From the NCBI RefSeq assembly GCF_004101245.1, contig NZ_SCIN01000002.1, positions 930,001 to 994,000 on the forward strand: a stretch of DNA of 64,000 nucleotides. Reading direction: 5' to 3'. Source of the stretch: Sphingomonas sp. UV9 (GTDB taxonomy: Bacteria; Pseudomonadota; Alphaproteobacteria; Sphingomonadales; Sphingomonadaceae). The position numbers and the translations under genes were made by a program. The notes beneath the pieces are model-generated. The model worked only from the letters and a program-made list of their open reading frames with translations. It did no database searches and was not told the origin of the DNA. This document shows, piece after piece, positions 15,530-24,332 of the stretch (positions are counted from its first letter, which is position 1; every line of letters begins with the position of its first letter).

Positions 15530-16690
15530 TTAGCTGTTCAGGGCTTCGCCGAAGTTCTCGTAATAGGCGCTGGTGACGCGAAGGTTGGTCGTCAGGCCCT
15601 CGAGCGGCGCCGGCGCCGTGTAATCGGCATCGAGCACCAGCTTGCCGGCAGCGAGCATCTCTGCCGGGTTGGCGGTGCCATCGAACGAAACCTTGGCGCC
15701 GACGAGGCGCCCCTCGCCGACCAGGCGGCGAGTGAGCGCGTTGCCGGCCTCGACCAAGTCGCGCACCAGCGCGACGGTGATCGGCTGATCGATGAAAGGC
15801 GCTTCGACATCGGCGAGCAGATCCTGCAGCGCCTGAGCAGCACGCTTTACCGGCTCGAAAGCGAACGCCGGCTCGTCGGAGCACGTGCGATTACCCCAGA
15901 AGCGATAGCCGTTCATCCGAACGATCGTCGTCACCGGCGCCTGGTTGAGCAGGCCGGCATCGGTCGATGGATCTCGGATATCGAAATGAACATCCTTCGA
16001 GAGGCCGGTGACGCCGGCGATCGCGACGTTCGACAGCGACTTGTGCCAGCCGGTCTCTTCATCGATCATAGCGCGGAGGCCGAGCGCGATCGCGACGGCT
16101 TGGCCGTCCCAAGCGGTCGCGTCCGGCCAGATCAGCATGAGCTCGCGTGCAGAGAATTCCTCACGGTAGGCGATCGCGGCGCCGACCGTCGTGATACCGC
16201 GGCACGACGCATAGATGAAACCACGCAGCGACTTGGCGACCGGGATCAGCGCCGCGACTACAGCCTGCGAGTCGAGCCCGGGCGCACCGATGATACGCGG
16301 ACGGACACCGACCTGAGCCTCCGCTGCGAGCAGCGCCTGCATGCCGGTGTACTTGCCGTCGACCAAACCGCCGATAATGTTTGCCGTCGTCGTTGCAGCG
16401 TCGGCGCCGGCCGCAACGCGAACGACGATCACGACAGGCGTACCCTGGTCGGCGATCGCGTTCAGCGCTGGCGCCAGCGTGCCACCGGTGCCGGCCGCGG
16501 CGATCGCCGCGCGAATATCCGTGATCAACACCGGACGGTTGACCGGGAAGGCGGCGTCGAGTGCTGCGGTAGGCGCACCTACCGCAGCGATTGCGGTGGC
16601 GACGAGGCCGATGATGGCAGTGGACTTCTCGAGCAGCGGGCGAACGCCGGTGACTGATTCAGTGAACTGAAGGCCGTGGAAAAAGGTCAT
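15530..16690 (-). CDS. FI: contractile tail sheath protein GpFI
   Basis: A 386-residue sheath protein: N-terminal 'HGLQFTESVTGVRPLLEKST' and 'AIIGLVATA', 'VNRPVLITDI', a central domain and the C-terminal 'GLTTNLRVTSAYYENFGEAL' with the conserved handshake strand. It starts eight bases after W. It shows the phage had a contractile, myovirus-type tail. Confidence 0.96.
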   Translation of the reverse strand: MTFFHGLQFTESVTGVRPLLEKSTAIIGLVATAIAAVGAPTAALDAAFPVNRPVLITDIRAAIAAAGTGGTLAPALNAIADQGTPVVIVVRVAAGADAATTTANIIGGLVDGKYTGMQALLAAEAQVGVRPRIIGAPGLDSQAVVAALIPVAKSLRGFIYASCRGITTVGAAIAYREEFSARELMLIWPDATAWDGQAVAIALGLRAMIDEETGWHKSLSNVAIAGVTGLSKDVHFDIRDPSTDAGLLNQAPVTTIVRMNGYRFWGNRTCSDEPAFAFEPVKRAAQALQDLLADVEAPFIDQPITVALVRDLVEAGNALTRRLVGEGRLVGAKVSFDGTANPAEMLAAGKLVLDADYTAPAPLEGLTTNLRVTSAYYENFGEALNS

Positions 16691-16698
16691 GAGGATCC

Positions 16699-17064
16699 TC
16701 AGGCGGTTGCGAGGCGAAGGGGAACGGTGAGTTTGACGAGACTGGTCGGGTTGGCACTGTCGGTTCGCTCACCCTCGATCGAGAGCGTCGCAGTCCCAGT
16801 GGCGCCGCCGGCGGGGGCAACGAGGCCTACGCGGGTCAGGCGAATACGCGGTTCCCACCGTGCGAGCGCGACGGCCGTGGCTGCGAACGCGCGCAGGCGG
16901 ACCAGAGCGGTTAGCGGTGCGTCGATCAATTCGAACAGTGCGGATCCGTAATCCCGTCGGCCACACCTAGTGCCGATCGGAGTCGACAGAAGGTCTCCGA
17001 TCGACTGTTCTAGGTGCGCGTCGCCTTCGAGCGGCTTGCCGGTGTTGGCGTCCATGCCGATCAT
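16699..17064 (-). CDS. W: baseplate wedge protein GpW (gp25-like)
   Basis: A 121-residue protein with the gp25-like lysozyme-fold baseplate signature: 'EQSIGDLLSTPIGTRCGRRD', 'YGSALFELIDAPLT' and 'WEPRIRLTRVGL'. It joins sheath and baseplate. The start overlaps the upstream small gene by four bases (ATGA). Confidence 0.94.
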   Translation of the reverse strand: MIGMDANTGKPLEGDAHLEQSIGDLLSTPIGTRCGRRDYGSALFELIDAPLTALVRLRAFAATAVALARWEPRIRLTRVGLVAPAGGATGTATLSIEGERTDSANPTSLVKLTVPLRLATA

Positions 17065-17246
17065 TGACCTCTCATCCAGGCCAGCTTTTCGTCAGTGGTG
17101 CGGGCATCCTTGTCGTCGAAGCACGCATAAAAGCGGGCGCCGGGAACCATGTTGGCGATGTTGCGACGGTCCGCGTCGGATAGCTCGATCATGATCGCTC
17201 GAGTGGTGTCGACGCCATGCCAGCTATCTGCGACCTTCACCCTCAC
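17061..17246 (-). CDS. small phage protein between V and W, 61 aa
   Basis: The GTG start at 17246 overlaps the stop of V (GTGA) and the end overlaps W by four bases, so the gene is coupled to both. The protein reads MRVKVADSWHGVDTTRAIM, 'IELSDADRRNIANMVPG' and 'RFYACFDDKDARTTDEKLAW'. It has no counterpart in P2, but similar inserts exist in alphaproteobacterial P2-like phages (recollection). It may be a small baseplate accessory. Confidence 0.7.
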   Translation of the reverse strand: MRVKVADSWHGVDTTRAIMIELSDADRRNIANMVPGARFYACFDDKDARTTDEKLAWMRGQ

Positions 17247-17788
17247 TGCGGCGCTCCCGAGATCCCGCCGCCCGGCTGCACGCCAAGATGCTTGTGCTGC
17301 TGCAGGCTGACGTTGCCGGCCTTGACGTCGCCAGTGGACTCGATCTTGCCATCAACCAGCAGATCGCCGCTGATGCGGACGTCGGCATCGAGCCGCACGC
17401 CGCCCGGGGCGATAATCGAAACGGTCGCGCCACCAGGTAGGACGGCCTCGAGCTTGTGCGAAGCGGGATCGTAAGCGATGACCGCACCATCTTCGAACTG
17501 GACGAGTTCGCGCGTGGTGTCGCCGATCGGCGGGAAGGCGTCGCAGTCAAGGCCGCGCATTGCGATGGCGCCGGCAATATCGCCAGAGGGCGCGACGAGC
17601 ATCACCTGTTCGCCAACTTTCGGGCGAGACCAGAGGCGGGTACCGCTTGATCCGCCGGTGAACCACCGGATCGGCTGCGTTTCCACATCGCCGATCGTCA
17701 CGGTGACGCGACCAGTCGACAGATCCACAGACGCAATTTGTCCGTAGGTTAGCTCGCCGAGGCCGGCAGGGAGGTCATCATCGCGCAT
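17243..17788 (-). CDS. V: baseplate spike protein GpV (181 aa)
   Basis: A P2 gpV homologue: 'LTYGQIASVDLSTGRVTVTI' and 'RWFTGGSSGTRLWSRPKVGE' form the N-terminal OB fold. A beta-helix region follows (GGVRLDADVRISGDLLVDGK). The C-terminal 'QQHKHLGVQP' carries the HxH motif that binds iron at the spike tip. I place the start at 17788, 59 bp from the centre of the activator dyad, matching J and P; the longer frame from 17827 would begin only seven bases from the dyad. It is the first gene of the tail operon. Confidence 0.92.
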   Translation of the reverse strand: MRDDDLPAGLGELTYGQIASVDLSTGRVTVTIGDVETQPIRWFTGGSSGTRLWSRPKVGEQVMLVAPSGDIAGAIAMRGLDCDAFPPIGDTTRELVQFEDGAVIAYDPASHKLEAVLPGGATVSIIAPGGVRLDADVRISGDLLVDGKIESTGDVKAGNVSLQQHKHLGVQPGGGISGAPQ

Positions 17789-17833
17789 GTCACGAGTACG
17801 CTGGCGCGGGTATTCAATCGCTGCCACGTACGG

Positions 17834-17860
17834 CTGTTGTCGCGATCATCGCGACAACAG
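17834..17860. promoter_or_regulatory. late activator (Ogr-type) dyad, site 1, before V
   Basis: CTGTTGTC (17834-17841), an 11-base spacer and GACAACAG (17853-17860). The spacer is itself nearly palindromic, so the whole 27 bases form a perfect 12-bp inverted repeat with a 3-base centre. The centre (17847) lies exactly 59 bp upstream of the V start at 17788. There is no T-run, so it is not a typical terminator. It is probably the binding site for the phage Ogr protein. Confidence 0.8.
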
Positions 17861-17925
17861 CACTACAAACAGGCGCCGATGAGCTGCACGTTGCTCTTGT
17901 GGTTGATCGAACGACCTCGCCTATC

Positions 17926-20394
17926 TCATCCGAGGAGTGCACCGAGGAGAAACAGCGTCATCTGTCCCTCGCGCAGGCCGAAGCGGTCGCCGGCAGCGAG
18001 GACGAGGCGCTCTCCGGTCTTCACATACTCCATCGCCTGATCAGCCTGGGGCGGCCCGAAACGCTCGGTCATCACGTCTTCGTATTCGTCGTCCCACTGG
18101 TCATGGCAAAGGAAGGCGTATGGCGTGGTGCCAGGGCGTCCGTCCCGATCGAGCGGGTCGACGAGGCCGTGTTCCGCCATGATCGACCACACGCGCTGCG
18201 CCCGCGCGCCGAAGTGGAACCGCGCGTCATGCTCACCCTTCTCGATGATTGATTCATTCCATTGGTAGAAGCCAAGTTCGGCGACGATTGCCTTAGCTGC
18301 CAGACGCTCGGCATCGGTCATCGCGCCGCGCCACGTCTTCTCGCGCTCGTCAGACGTGTTGATCAAACTGGTGCCGGCATAGATGACAGATGCGCGCAAC
18401 GCTGCGGTCCCGACGCTGTAGACGTTATCGACGAACGGATTGAGATGCCCAGCCGACGTAACAGTCCACCGATTGACCGCGCCGGTGCACAAGTGGAGGC
18501 TGCCGGCGAAGGCGTTGCCGACCTGCATGTTGCCTTCGTAGGCTCGGAAGTACGCGGTTCCGCTGCCCTGTCCGCCCATCTCGAGGTAATTGTTGCCGTT
18601 GCTGTTGGCGACCAGGAAGGAGCGTCCTGACCCCAGGACGTTGACCGGGCAAAGCGCCGTTGCGAACGTGATGCCGCTTGCGATCGATAAACCAAGGATG
18701 AAGCGGTTGTTGCCATCCCTCGTGGCGATCTCGGTCAGCGGCACATACCGTTCAACGGTCGGCTCAGAGTTCTTGCGCGCGGGGACGTAGGACGTAGCGT
18801 AATCCGCCTTTTCCACCGGAGTTGCGGACGAGCCGGACGGCTGGGGCGTCAGCACGGCGGGGCTGACGACAGTGATCGTGCCACCAAGGGTGATTGCAAG
18901 GTTCGCAGGGCCGGTCGCAGTTACCCTGCCGCCATGCAGTCGCACGACCGCGTTGCCCTGAGCGTTTACGCCATAGGCTGCACCGCCACCGGCAGGATCC
19001 GCATTGCCGATAACCTCGGCCGCATAGATATCGACGACCGAGTTCGTGGACGTATCGATACCGGCACCGTTGCCTTGCCCGTTCGACGCACTGGCTCCGC
19101 CGATGAACGTCCCGCCGCGGATCGTCGCGGTCGTGCCATTGAGGCTTGTTCCCCCACCGTTGGCGGAAACGAACCGGCAATTGATGATCTGAAGGTTCTG
19201 AACACGATACTCGACACCGTTGATCACTTGCCCGTTCACCACCAGCGCGGGGACCCCGCTGGTGACTTCGATATCGCACTCGTCATAGGTGACACGACGA
19301 AGGCTGAACGGATCGACGACCGCGGGAAGCGCGCCGGCCCCCGCCTGGCCGTATCCGCGGCATCGGATCCGGTGGACATGCGCGATCGGACCATATTCGT
19401 GGTACATGGCCTCGGTCGGCACCAGCGAACCACCGTCCCACGTAACGGTAGACGCCTCGACATCGCAGTCGATCGTCTTGATCGACGTATCGCCGGTGCT
19501 TTCGAAACCGACTTGGCTGTTGAAGGCGCGGCACTGGCGGCGCACGATTCCGCGGAGCTTGCGTGGCGTCGCGAGACTGCCGCCATAGTCGGCGCTGTCA
19601 TAATGCGCGTATCCGGTGGCGTTGTAGACATCGACCCGCTCGACGATCGTCCCGAACCCGTCGGCATTCTGCGCGCGGATCGTCAGACCCGAGGACCGCT
19701 GCGCGTTCGTGCCACCGAGGCCGGACCGCTGCACGTCGAGCGAGAAGTCTGCGAACCGGCCGTTGACGTCGTCGATCGTGTAGACGCACTGCCGCGCGAC
19801 GAAGGCGGGAATAGCCTTCAGCCAAGAGGCGGACCGCGACACGCCGATCAGCGCCTTACCGCTCGGCTTGATAATTTGGCCCGAAAAGAAATGGGTGAGC
19901 GGCCCGAGATTAATCGTCTGTACCATGGGCGCATTGAGTGCCGCATTCAGGATCGGGCCGGCATCGATCGCGTCGCCGCCGGTCGCGCCGAACTGCGAAG
20001 CGAAGAAAAGCTGGTCGGGGGAAAGCACCCAGGCGGAATTGTCGCCGGTTGCCGTGAACCACCATACGTCACGACCAGCGCTGGGCAGCGCCCCTCCCGC
20101 CCATCGGTCGTACATCGCGCCACCGCCGTCGCCGTCGACCAGTCGACCGGTCGTGCGCATCCGATTGATACCGGCCTTGTACGACATGGTCTTGGCGAGG
20201 GTGAAGGGTGCGACCTGTCCGGCATCACCGCCGGGATCGCCGCGGTCGCCCTTGTACCAGTTGGCGAGGAATGGGACCATCAGCCGTGCCAGCGCCGAGA
20301 ACGCGACCTTCGCGGCCCGGCCACCTTTGACGACCGGAACCGTCTCGGTACCATCGGATACCGTCATTACGGGTAGGGCGGAAATCTTCGCCAT
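17926..20394 (-). CDS. tail spike with beta-helix and S74 intramolecular chaperone, 822 aa
   Basis: The N-terminus (MAKISALPVMTVSDGTETVP) is a virion-attachment type leader. The central ~450 residues have pectate-lyase-like beta-helix turns (LQIINCRFVSANGGGTSLNG, TATIRGGTFIGGASASNGQG), suggesting surface polysaccharide binding or cleavage. From about residue 680 the 'SDEREK' motif marks a peptidase S74 chaperone that trimerises the spike and cuts itself off at the Ser. It is the last gene of the J-I-H operon and gives the phage a second receptor-binding protein besides H. Confidence 0.88.
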   Translation of the reverse strand: MAKISALPVMTVSDGTETVPVVKGGRAAKVAFSALARLMVPFLANWYKGDRGDPGGDAGQVAPFTLAKTMSYKAGINRMRTTGRLVDGDGGGAMYDRWAGGALPSAGRDVWWFTATGDNSAWVLSPDQLFFASQFGATGGDAIDAGPILNAALNAPMVQTINLGPLTHFFSGQIIKPSGKALIGVSRSASWLKAIPAFVARQCVYTIDDVNGRFADFSLDVQRSGLGGTNAQRSSGLTIRAQNADGFGTIVERVDVYNATGYAHYDSADYGGSLATPRKLRGIVRRQCRAFNSQVGFESTGDTSIKTIDCDVEASTVTWDGGSLVPTEAMYHEYGPIAHVHRIRCRGYGQAGAGALPAVVDPFSLRRVTYDECDIEVTSGVPALVVNGQVINGVEYRVQNLQIINCRFVSANGGGTSLNGTTATIRGGTFIGGASASNGQGNGAGIDTSTNSVVDIYAAEVIGNADPAGGGAAYGVNAQGNAVVRLHGGRVTATGPANLAITLGGTITVVSPAVLTPQPSGSSATPVEKADYATSYVPARKNSEPTVERYVPLTEIATRDGNNRFILGLSIASGITFATALCPVNVLGSGRSFLVANSNGNNYLEMGGQGSGTAYFRAYEGNMQVGNAFAGSLHLCTGAVNRWTVTSAGHLNPFVDNVYSVGTAALRASVIYAGTSLINTSDEREKTWRGAMTDAERLAAKAIVAELGFYQWNESIIEKGEHDARFHFGARAQRVWSIMAEHGLVDPLDRDGRPGTTPYAFLCHDQWDDEYEDVMTERFGPPQADQAMEYVKTGERLVLAAGDRFGLREGQMTLFLLGALLG

Positions 20395-20434
20395 CGTTCA
20401 AACCTCGATCTTGGAATTGGGATGCGGCAGCACG

Positions 20435-21649
20435 TCAGCGACCGCGCGCGAACCAGCGGAAACCGCCGGCCGCGTCGGCGGTCGGGCTCTTGTGGTTCTG
20501 CGCGTAGAGCTGCGCGCTGGCGGCAGAGAGCGAGACTTCCTGCACGGTCGACTGGCCATCGTTCGATTGACCGCTGTTGATAATCGTTGACCACACGCCG
20601 TCGCAGGCGGTCGGAAACGCCCACGGAAAATTGAGGGTGAAGGTGCCCTCGCTACCGGGCAACGCCGAAACGCCTGTCATCTCGACGCTGCCGTCCGAGA
20701 ACCGACGATACCGGCTCGCACCATCGGACTTCGACTCTACCAAGTAGACGACGCCCGCCGCAGCGAGCGCGGCCGGGGTGGCAGCAGCGTTGCCGGCGGT
20801 GCCGGCGAGCAGCTGAGGCGCAGTCGCAGCGGGCACCGAGATCGTAATGTCGGTGGAGAGCGCATTGCCGCCGATCGCCAGCCCGGAGGTGTCCACGCGA
20901 CGGGCGAGCGGCACGCGCGTGAGGATCGATGCGAGGACGTTTGCAAGGCTGGCCGGCGTCACCGCCTTGGTGCCGATCGCGCCGGCATCGACCTCCGCGA
21001 CGGTCGCGGCCGGCACGTTGATCGTGACGTCGTCGTCAAGCACCCGCCCGCCGGTCGCAAGGCCGGTTGTGGAGATGCGACGCGTCGATACGACCAGTCC
21101 GCCGATCGTCGTCAGGATCGTCGCCAGCCGAGCGGCGAGGCCCTTGGGACTTACCGCGCGCAATGGGTCGGTGCCCTCGACGGTTTCCGCATCGGTCGCC
21201 ATCTCGACGACGCCCTTGGTTTCGGTCGTCGCGGGCGGGTTCAGGAAATTCGTATCGCCGAAGGTGACATTGGCGACGTTGGCGACGGGAAAGGCGATGT
21301 CGATCGCTAGCAGGTTGGTAGACGCCGTCGCCTTCTGCAAAATGCGGTCGGCCTGGCCGAACACGGCGAACAGCGTGCCGTCGGACAGGTACAGACCGAA
21401 TGCGCGAAACGCGTACGCGATCTCGGCATCGTCGCGCACAACGAGATGCACGACGTTGTTGCCGACCTGCGCGCCCGAGATCGTTGGGAAGCGGCGAAAC
21501 TCGCCGGGGAGTGCGGTCAGGGTGGGTGCGACGACGATTACGTTGTCGGTGAGTCCGATCGAGGAGATCCGGAGATCCGCGCCGTTGCCGAGCTGCGCGG
21601 CAGTGAACCGCGCCAAGCCTGCGTTGGTGAAGGTGAGCGTCAGAGCCAT
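20435..21649 (-). CDS. H: tail fiber protein GpH-like, 404 aa
   Basis: The N-terminal 140 residues match the P2 gpH/DUF3751 collar domain (LTFTNAGLARFTAAQLGNGA, 'YAFRAFGLYLSDGTLFAVFG', 'IAFPVANVANVTFGDTNFL'). Short tail-fiber repeats follow (TKGVVEMATDAETVEGTDPL, 'AVSPKGLAARLATIL'). The C-terminus (FTLNFPWAFPTACDGVWSTI) is a gp53-like receptor-binding tip. It is coupled to I by TGATG and is probably the primary host-range determinant. Confidence 0.9.
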   Translation of the reverse strand: MALTLTFTNAGLARFTAAQLGNGADLRISSIGLTDNVIVVAPTLTALPGEFRRFPTISGAQVGNNVVHLVVRDDAEIAYAFRAFGLYLSDGTLFAVFGQADRILQKATASTNLLAIDIAFPVANVANVTFGDTNFLNPPATTETKGVVEMATDAETVEGTDPLRAVSPKGLAARLATILTTIGGLVVSTRRISTTGLATGGRVLDDDVTINVPAATVAEVDAGAIGTKAVTPASLANVLASILTRVPLARRVDTSGLAIGGNALSTDITISVPAATAPQLLAGTAGNAAATPAALAAAGVVYLVESKSDGASRYRRFSDGSVEMTGVSALPGSEGTFTLNFPWAFPTACDGVWSTIINSGQSNDGQSTVQEVSLSAASAQLYAQNHKSPTADAAGGFRWFARGR

Positions 21650-22293
21650 CAGGCGGCGTCCTCGTAGAAATTACCGAAATCGTCTTCCAGCGGCTCGCCG
21701 TCCTCGGTCTGAAGGTACGCGTCCCAGGGCGCGGCCGGGGCGGTGGTGAGTGTCACGTCCTGGCGGAGCGACTGAACCGCGCGCACCGCACCGGTGACGC
21801 CGATCGAGCCGGCGCTGGACAATTGCTGGACCAGGCGGAAATGTTCGCGCAGCGGCTTCACGCGCGAGATCTCGCGGATGATCGCCTCGGCGAACGCCGC
21901 GGTCGTGCGCGTGCCACCGGGCAATGCACCACCGACATCGATCGGCAGGATGATCTCGAACGTGTGGGGTGTGCCGCGCGGCGCGGTCTCATGCCATTCG
22001 ACGATGCGCGCGAGCTGGTCGAAGCGGCGCAGCACCGTCTCAACTGAGAGGCGTGTACCTTTGATCCGATGCAACGCGATCGATTCCGCGACAGCCTGCC
22101 GCTTGACCAACTCGGACCAGTCCGCATCCCAGCTATCGAGCGAAAGCCCCCAACCAAGCCAAGGGAGCCAGTCGATATCGATCGTCATCGGATCGAGCAG
22201 GGTGCCGATCGGTGCGGTGACGTCACCGATGCGCGCGGTTGCGGCTTCTAGCGCGCGTTCGAGACGCGTGGCGTTAGGGGGCAGCAGCGTCAC
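21649..22293 (-). CDS. I: baseplate/tail protein GpI, 214 aa
   Basis: A P2 gpI-family protein: 'LLPPNATRLERALEAATARI', 'WLPWLGWGLSLDSWDADWSE' and 'RQAVAESIALHRIKGTRLSV' are hallmarks. The GTG at 22293 overlaps the stop of J (GTGA) and fits the family start; the ATG at 22332 would add 13 residues inside J. It connects baseplate wedge and tail fibers. Confidence 0.92.
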   Translation of the reverse strand: MTLLPPNATRLERALEAATARIGDVTAPIGTLLDPMTIDIDWLPWLGWGLSLDSWDADWSELVKRQAVAESIALHRIKGTRLSVETVLRRFDQLARIVEWHETAPRGTPHTFEIILPIDVGGALPGGTRTTAAFAEAIIREISRVKPLREHFRLVQQLSSAGSIGVTGAVRAVQSLRQDVTLTTAPAAPWDAYLQTEDGEPLEDDFGNFYEDAA

Positions 22294-23183
22294 GCCGCGT
22301 AACCGCCATGCGCTACGTTGATGAGGGTGCAATTCGCCACCTGAGTCATCGAGCAGACAATGTCAGCGGAGAGGTCGAGATCCACGCGATGCACTCCGGC
22401 GGGGCTGAGTGCTGTCGTGAGGCCGGTGCGCGTTATCGCTCGACCGAGCTTGCGGTTCTCTGCGAGGAATGTCGTAAGAGCGGTGCGTGCTGCCGCGACG
22501 ATTAGATCTGGATCGGGACCGGCAAAGGTAATGAGCCGGGCATTGACGACGTAAGGAACGACGGTAGCCGATGCGACGGTGACGTGATCGCCGAGCGGGC
22601 GGATACCGGGCGCGGTGACAATCGCCGCGACCTTTGCCACTAACTCGGGGGAAGCCGTGCCGTCGCCACCACGATACAGGACCGATACCAGGACTTCGCC
22701 CGGCGCCGGCGAGATCGCGCTGGCATCGAGAACGTCGGCCGACGCGTCCTTCGCGTGCTTCACATAGGCCAGCTCGGGGCCGGCAACCGAGAAGCCCTCG
22801 GGCGCGAGAACGATACGCTGACGCAGGCGATCGTCGTCTTCATAGACGGCAGGGGCGCCTGTTGTCGCATTGGGGGGCGTGACGATCTGTCGAGAGACGC
22901 CGACCAAGACTGCGAGATGATCGAGGCGATCGCCGCTGGCGTAGGCCACAAACAGTTGCAATGCGCTGTCCTGGAACGCCTGGCGCAGAAGCAACTCGCG
23001 GTAAGCAGCCACCTGCAGAACTTTGACCGCAGGATCGCTGTCGATCGTTGCATCGAAGGCCGGCATTAGCTCGACCATTTTTGCGACCATTTCACCGAGG
23101 ATCTGCTCGAACGTCTTCTGTTCGACTACGATCGGCGCGGGCAATCGCGAAAGATCGACGGTGGTTGAGGTGTTGGCGGCCAT
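22290..23183 (-). CDS. J: baseplate wedge protein GpJ, 297 aa
   Basis: A gpJ/gp47-like protein: 'LMPAFDATIDSDPAVKVLQV'-type N-terminus, 'YASGDRLDHLAVLVGVSRQI' and 'GEVLVSVLYRGGDGTASPEL' are characteristic. The ATG at 23183 lies exactly 59 bp from the centre of dyad site 2 and has no visible ribosome site. It begins the J-I-H-spike operon. Confidence 0.94.
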   Translation of the reverse strand: MAANTSTTVDLSRLPAPIVVEQKTFEQILGEMVAKMVELMPAFDATIDSDPAVKVLQVAAYRELLLRQAFQDSALQLFVAYASGDRLDHLAVLVGVSRQIVTPPNATTGAPAVYEDDDRLRQRIVLAPEGFSVAGPELAYVKHAKDASADVLDASAISPAPGEVLVSVLYRGGDGTASPELVAKVAAIVTAPGIRPLGDHVTVASATVVPYVVNARLITFAGPDPDLIVAAARTALTTFLAENRKLGRAITRTGLTTALSPAGVHRVDLDLSADIVCSMTQVANCTLINVAHGGYAA

Positions 23184-23228
23184 AACGCCCGCATGTCGGC
23201 GGGCAGTCGCGCACGTGGCTATCGCCGG

Positions 23229-23255
23229 CTGTTGTCAGCAATACCCTGACAACAG
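23229..23255. promoter_or_regulatory. late activator (Ogr-type) dyad, site 2, before J
   Basis: CTGTTGTC (23229-23236), 11 variable bases, GACAACAG (23248-23255); five more bases on each side (GCCGG/CCGGC) extend the symmetry. The centre is 59 bp upstream of the J start. It lies between the end of S and J. Confidence 0.8.
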
Positions 23256-23265
23256 CCGGCGAGCA

Positions 23266-23874
23266 TCATGGTGCGATACGTGCGCTGATCTGTTCGAGGA
23301 TCCGGCCGCGATCATCTGGCGTGATACCAAGCACCACGCGCGCGGGGTATGTAACGCGCGGCGATGACGGGTCGCGCGTTACCGTATCCGTTTCGCCGTA
23401 TTGGTGGACCTTCATGATGCGCGCCATCGCCCCGACGAAGCCAACCTGTGCTTCGCCCTGCGAGCTTTCCTTGCGCAGGTACCGCGGATTAGCTGCGCCT
23501 CGGAACATCTTTTCCTGGCGGATCGAGCGCTTCGCTGTTCGAGAGACGCTCGCCTCATCACGGATTCGTTTAGCGCGGAGCCGGCCGCTCTTGCGGCGTT
23601 TGCGAGGCTCCATGCTCTCGCCATCAGGCTCTACGTTCGGCCGGATGCGCCCGGCGTTAGCGGCACGCAGACCGGTGGCGATATCGCTGCCCAACTTGCG
23701 GCGTTCGGATGGCGCTAGCCGCTGGACGAGAGAGTCGAAGGCATCGAGCAGCGGGGAGAAATCGTCGCTGTCCGAGGATCCACGTGCGGACGCCTGCGAT
23801 CGCCGCTTGAGGGTGCGGCGCGCTTCTCGTGCCTGTTGGCCGGTACCGCCCGCGAGATCCTCGAGCTCACTCAT
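23266..23874 (-). CDS. S: tail completion / virion morphogenesis protein GpS
   Basis: A 202-residue P2 gpS homologue: 'LLDAFDSLVQRLAPSERRKL', 'GLRAANAGRIRPNVEPDGE', 'RQEKMFRGAANPRYLRKES' and 'VHQYGETDTVTRDPSSPRVT' with 'LGITPDDRGRILEQI'. It acts in joining head and tail. It overlaps R by four bases. Confidence 0.93.
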   Translation of the reverse strand: MSELEDLAGGTGQQAREARRTLKRRSQASARGSSDSDDFSPLLDAFDSLVQRLAPSERRKLGSDIATGLRAANAGRIRPNVEPDGESMEPRKRRKSGRLRAKRIRDEASVSRTAKRSIRQEKMFRGAANPRYLRKESSQGEAQVGFVGAMARIMKVHQYGETDTVTRDPSSPRVTYPARVVLGITPDDRGRILEQISARIAP

Positions 23875-24332
23875 ACGGTGGTGAGTGCAGCGCTCGACAA
23901 GATGTCATCGAGCAGGATCTCGCCGCCAGCCAGGGCGGGCTCGGCGAGGGGGACGATATCCCAACCGCCGCCTGGCTTCGTCGTAACCTGGACCGCTTCG
24001 GTAAGTTCAAACGAGAAAACGATATCCCACGTAGTTTCGTCGATGATGTCGGCAGCGAAACCGAGCGCGTTATCTTCGCGCGCAAAGTCTAGCAGACGTT
24101 CCAACTGGTGTTCGCGAAGCCACAGCAGTAACGGCACGGCGATATCATCTGGCGACCGCGTGAAATTGTGGAACTCGATGCGGACAATGTATCGCCACTC
24201 GTACCCGAGCGCCGGCGTAAGTCGCGAAACCAAGCGACCCTTGTCGACGAAGATGACGAGCCGGTCGGGATTCGCCTCGAACTCAGGTAACGCAGCGACC
24301 AGCGCGGCGCGAAGATGGCCAATCTTGTTCAC
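23871..24332 (-). CDS. R: tail completion protein GpR, 153 aa
   Basis: A P2 gpR-family protein: 'LRAALVAALPEFEANPDRLV', 'FVDKGRLVSRLTPALGYEWR' and 'LLWLREHQLERLLDFAREDN' are diagnostic. The GTG at 24332 overlaps the upstream desaturase stop (GTGA); an apparent longer frame is an overlap. Together with S it completes the tail. Confidence 0.92.
   Translation of the reverse strand: MNKIGHLRAALVAALPEFEANPDRLVIFVDKGRLVSRLTPALGYEWRYIVRIEFHNFTRSPDDIAVPLLLWLREHQLERLLDFAREDNALGFAADIIDETTWDIVFSFELTEAVQVTTKPGGGWDIVPLAEPALAGGEILLDDILSSAALTTV

Noticed and set aside
17834..17860. The CTGTTGTC dyads as rho-independent terminators after the spike, S and Q genes
   Set aside because: No T-run follows on either strand, one copy lies between divergent genes O and P, and three copies share an exact 59-bp distance to start codons.
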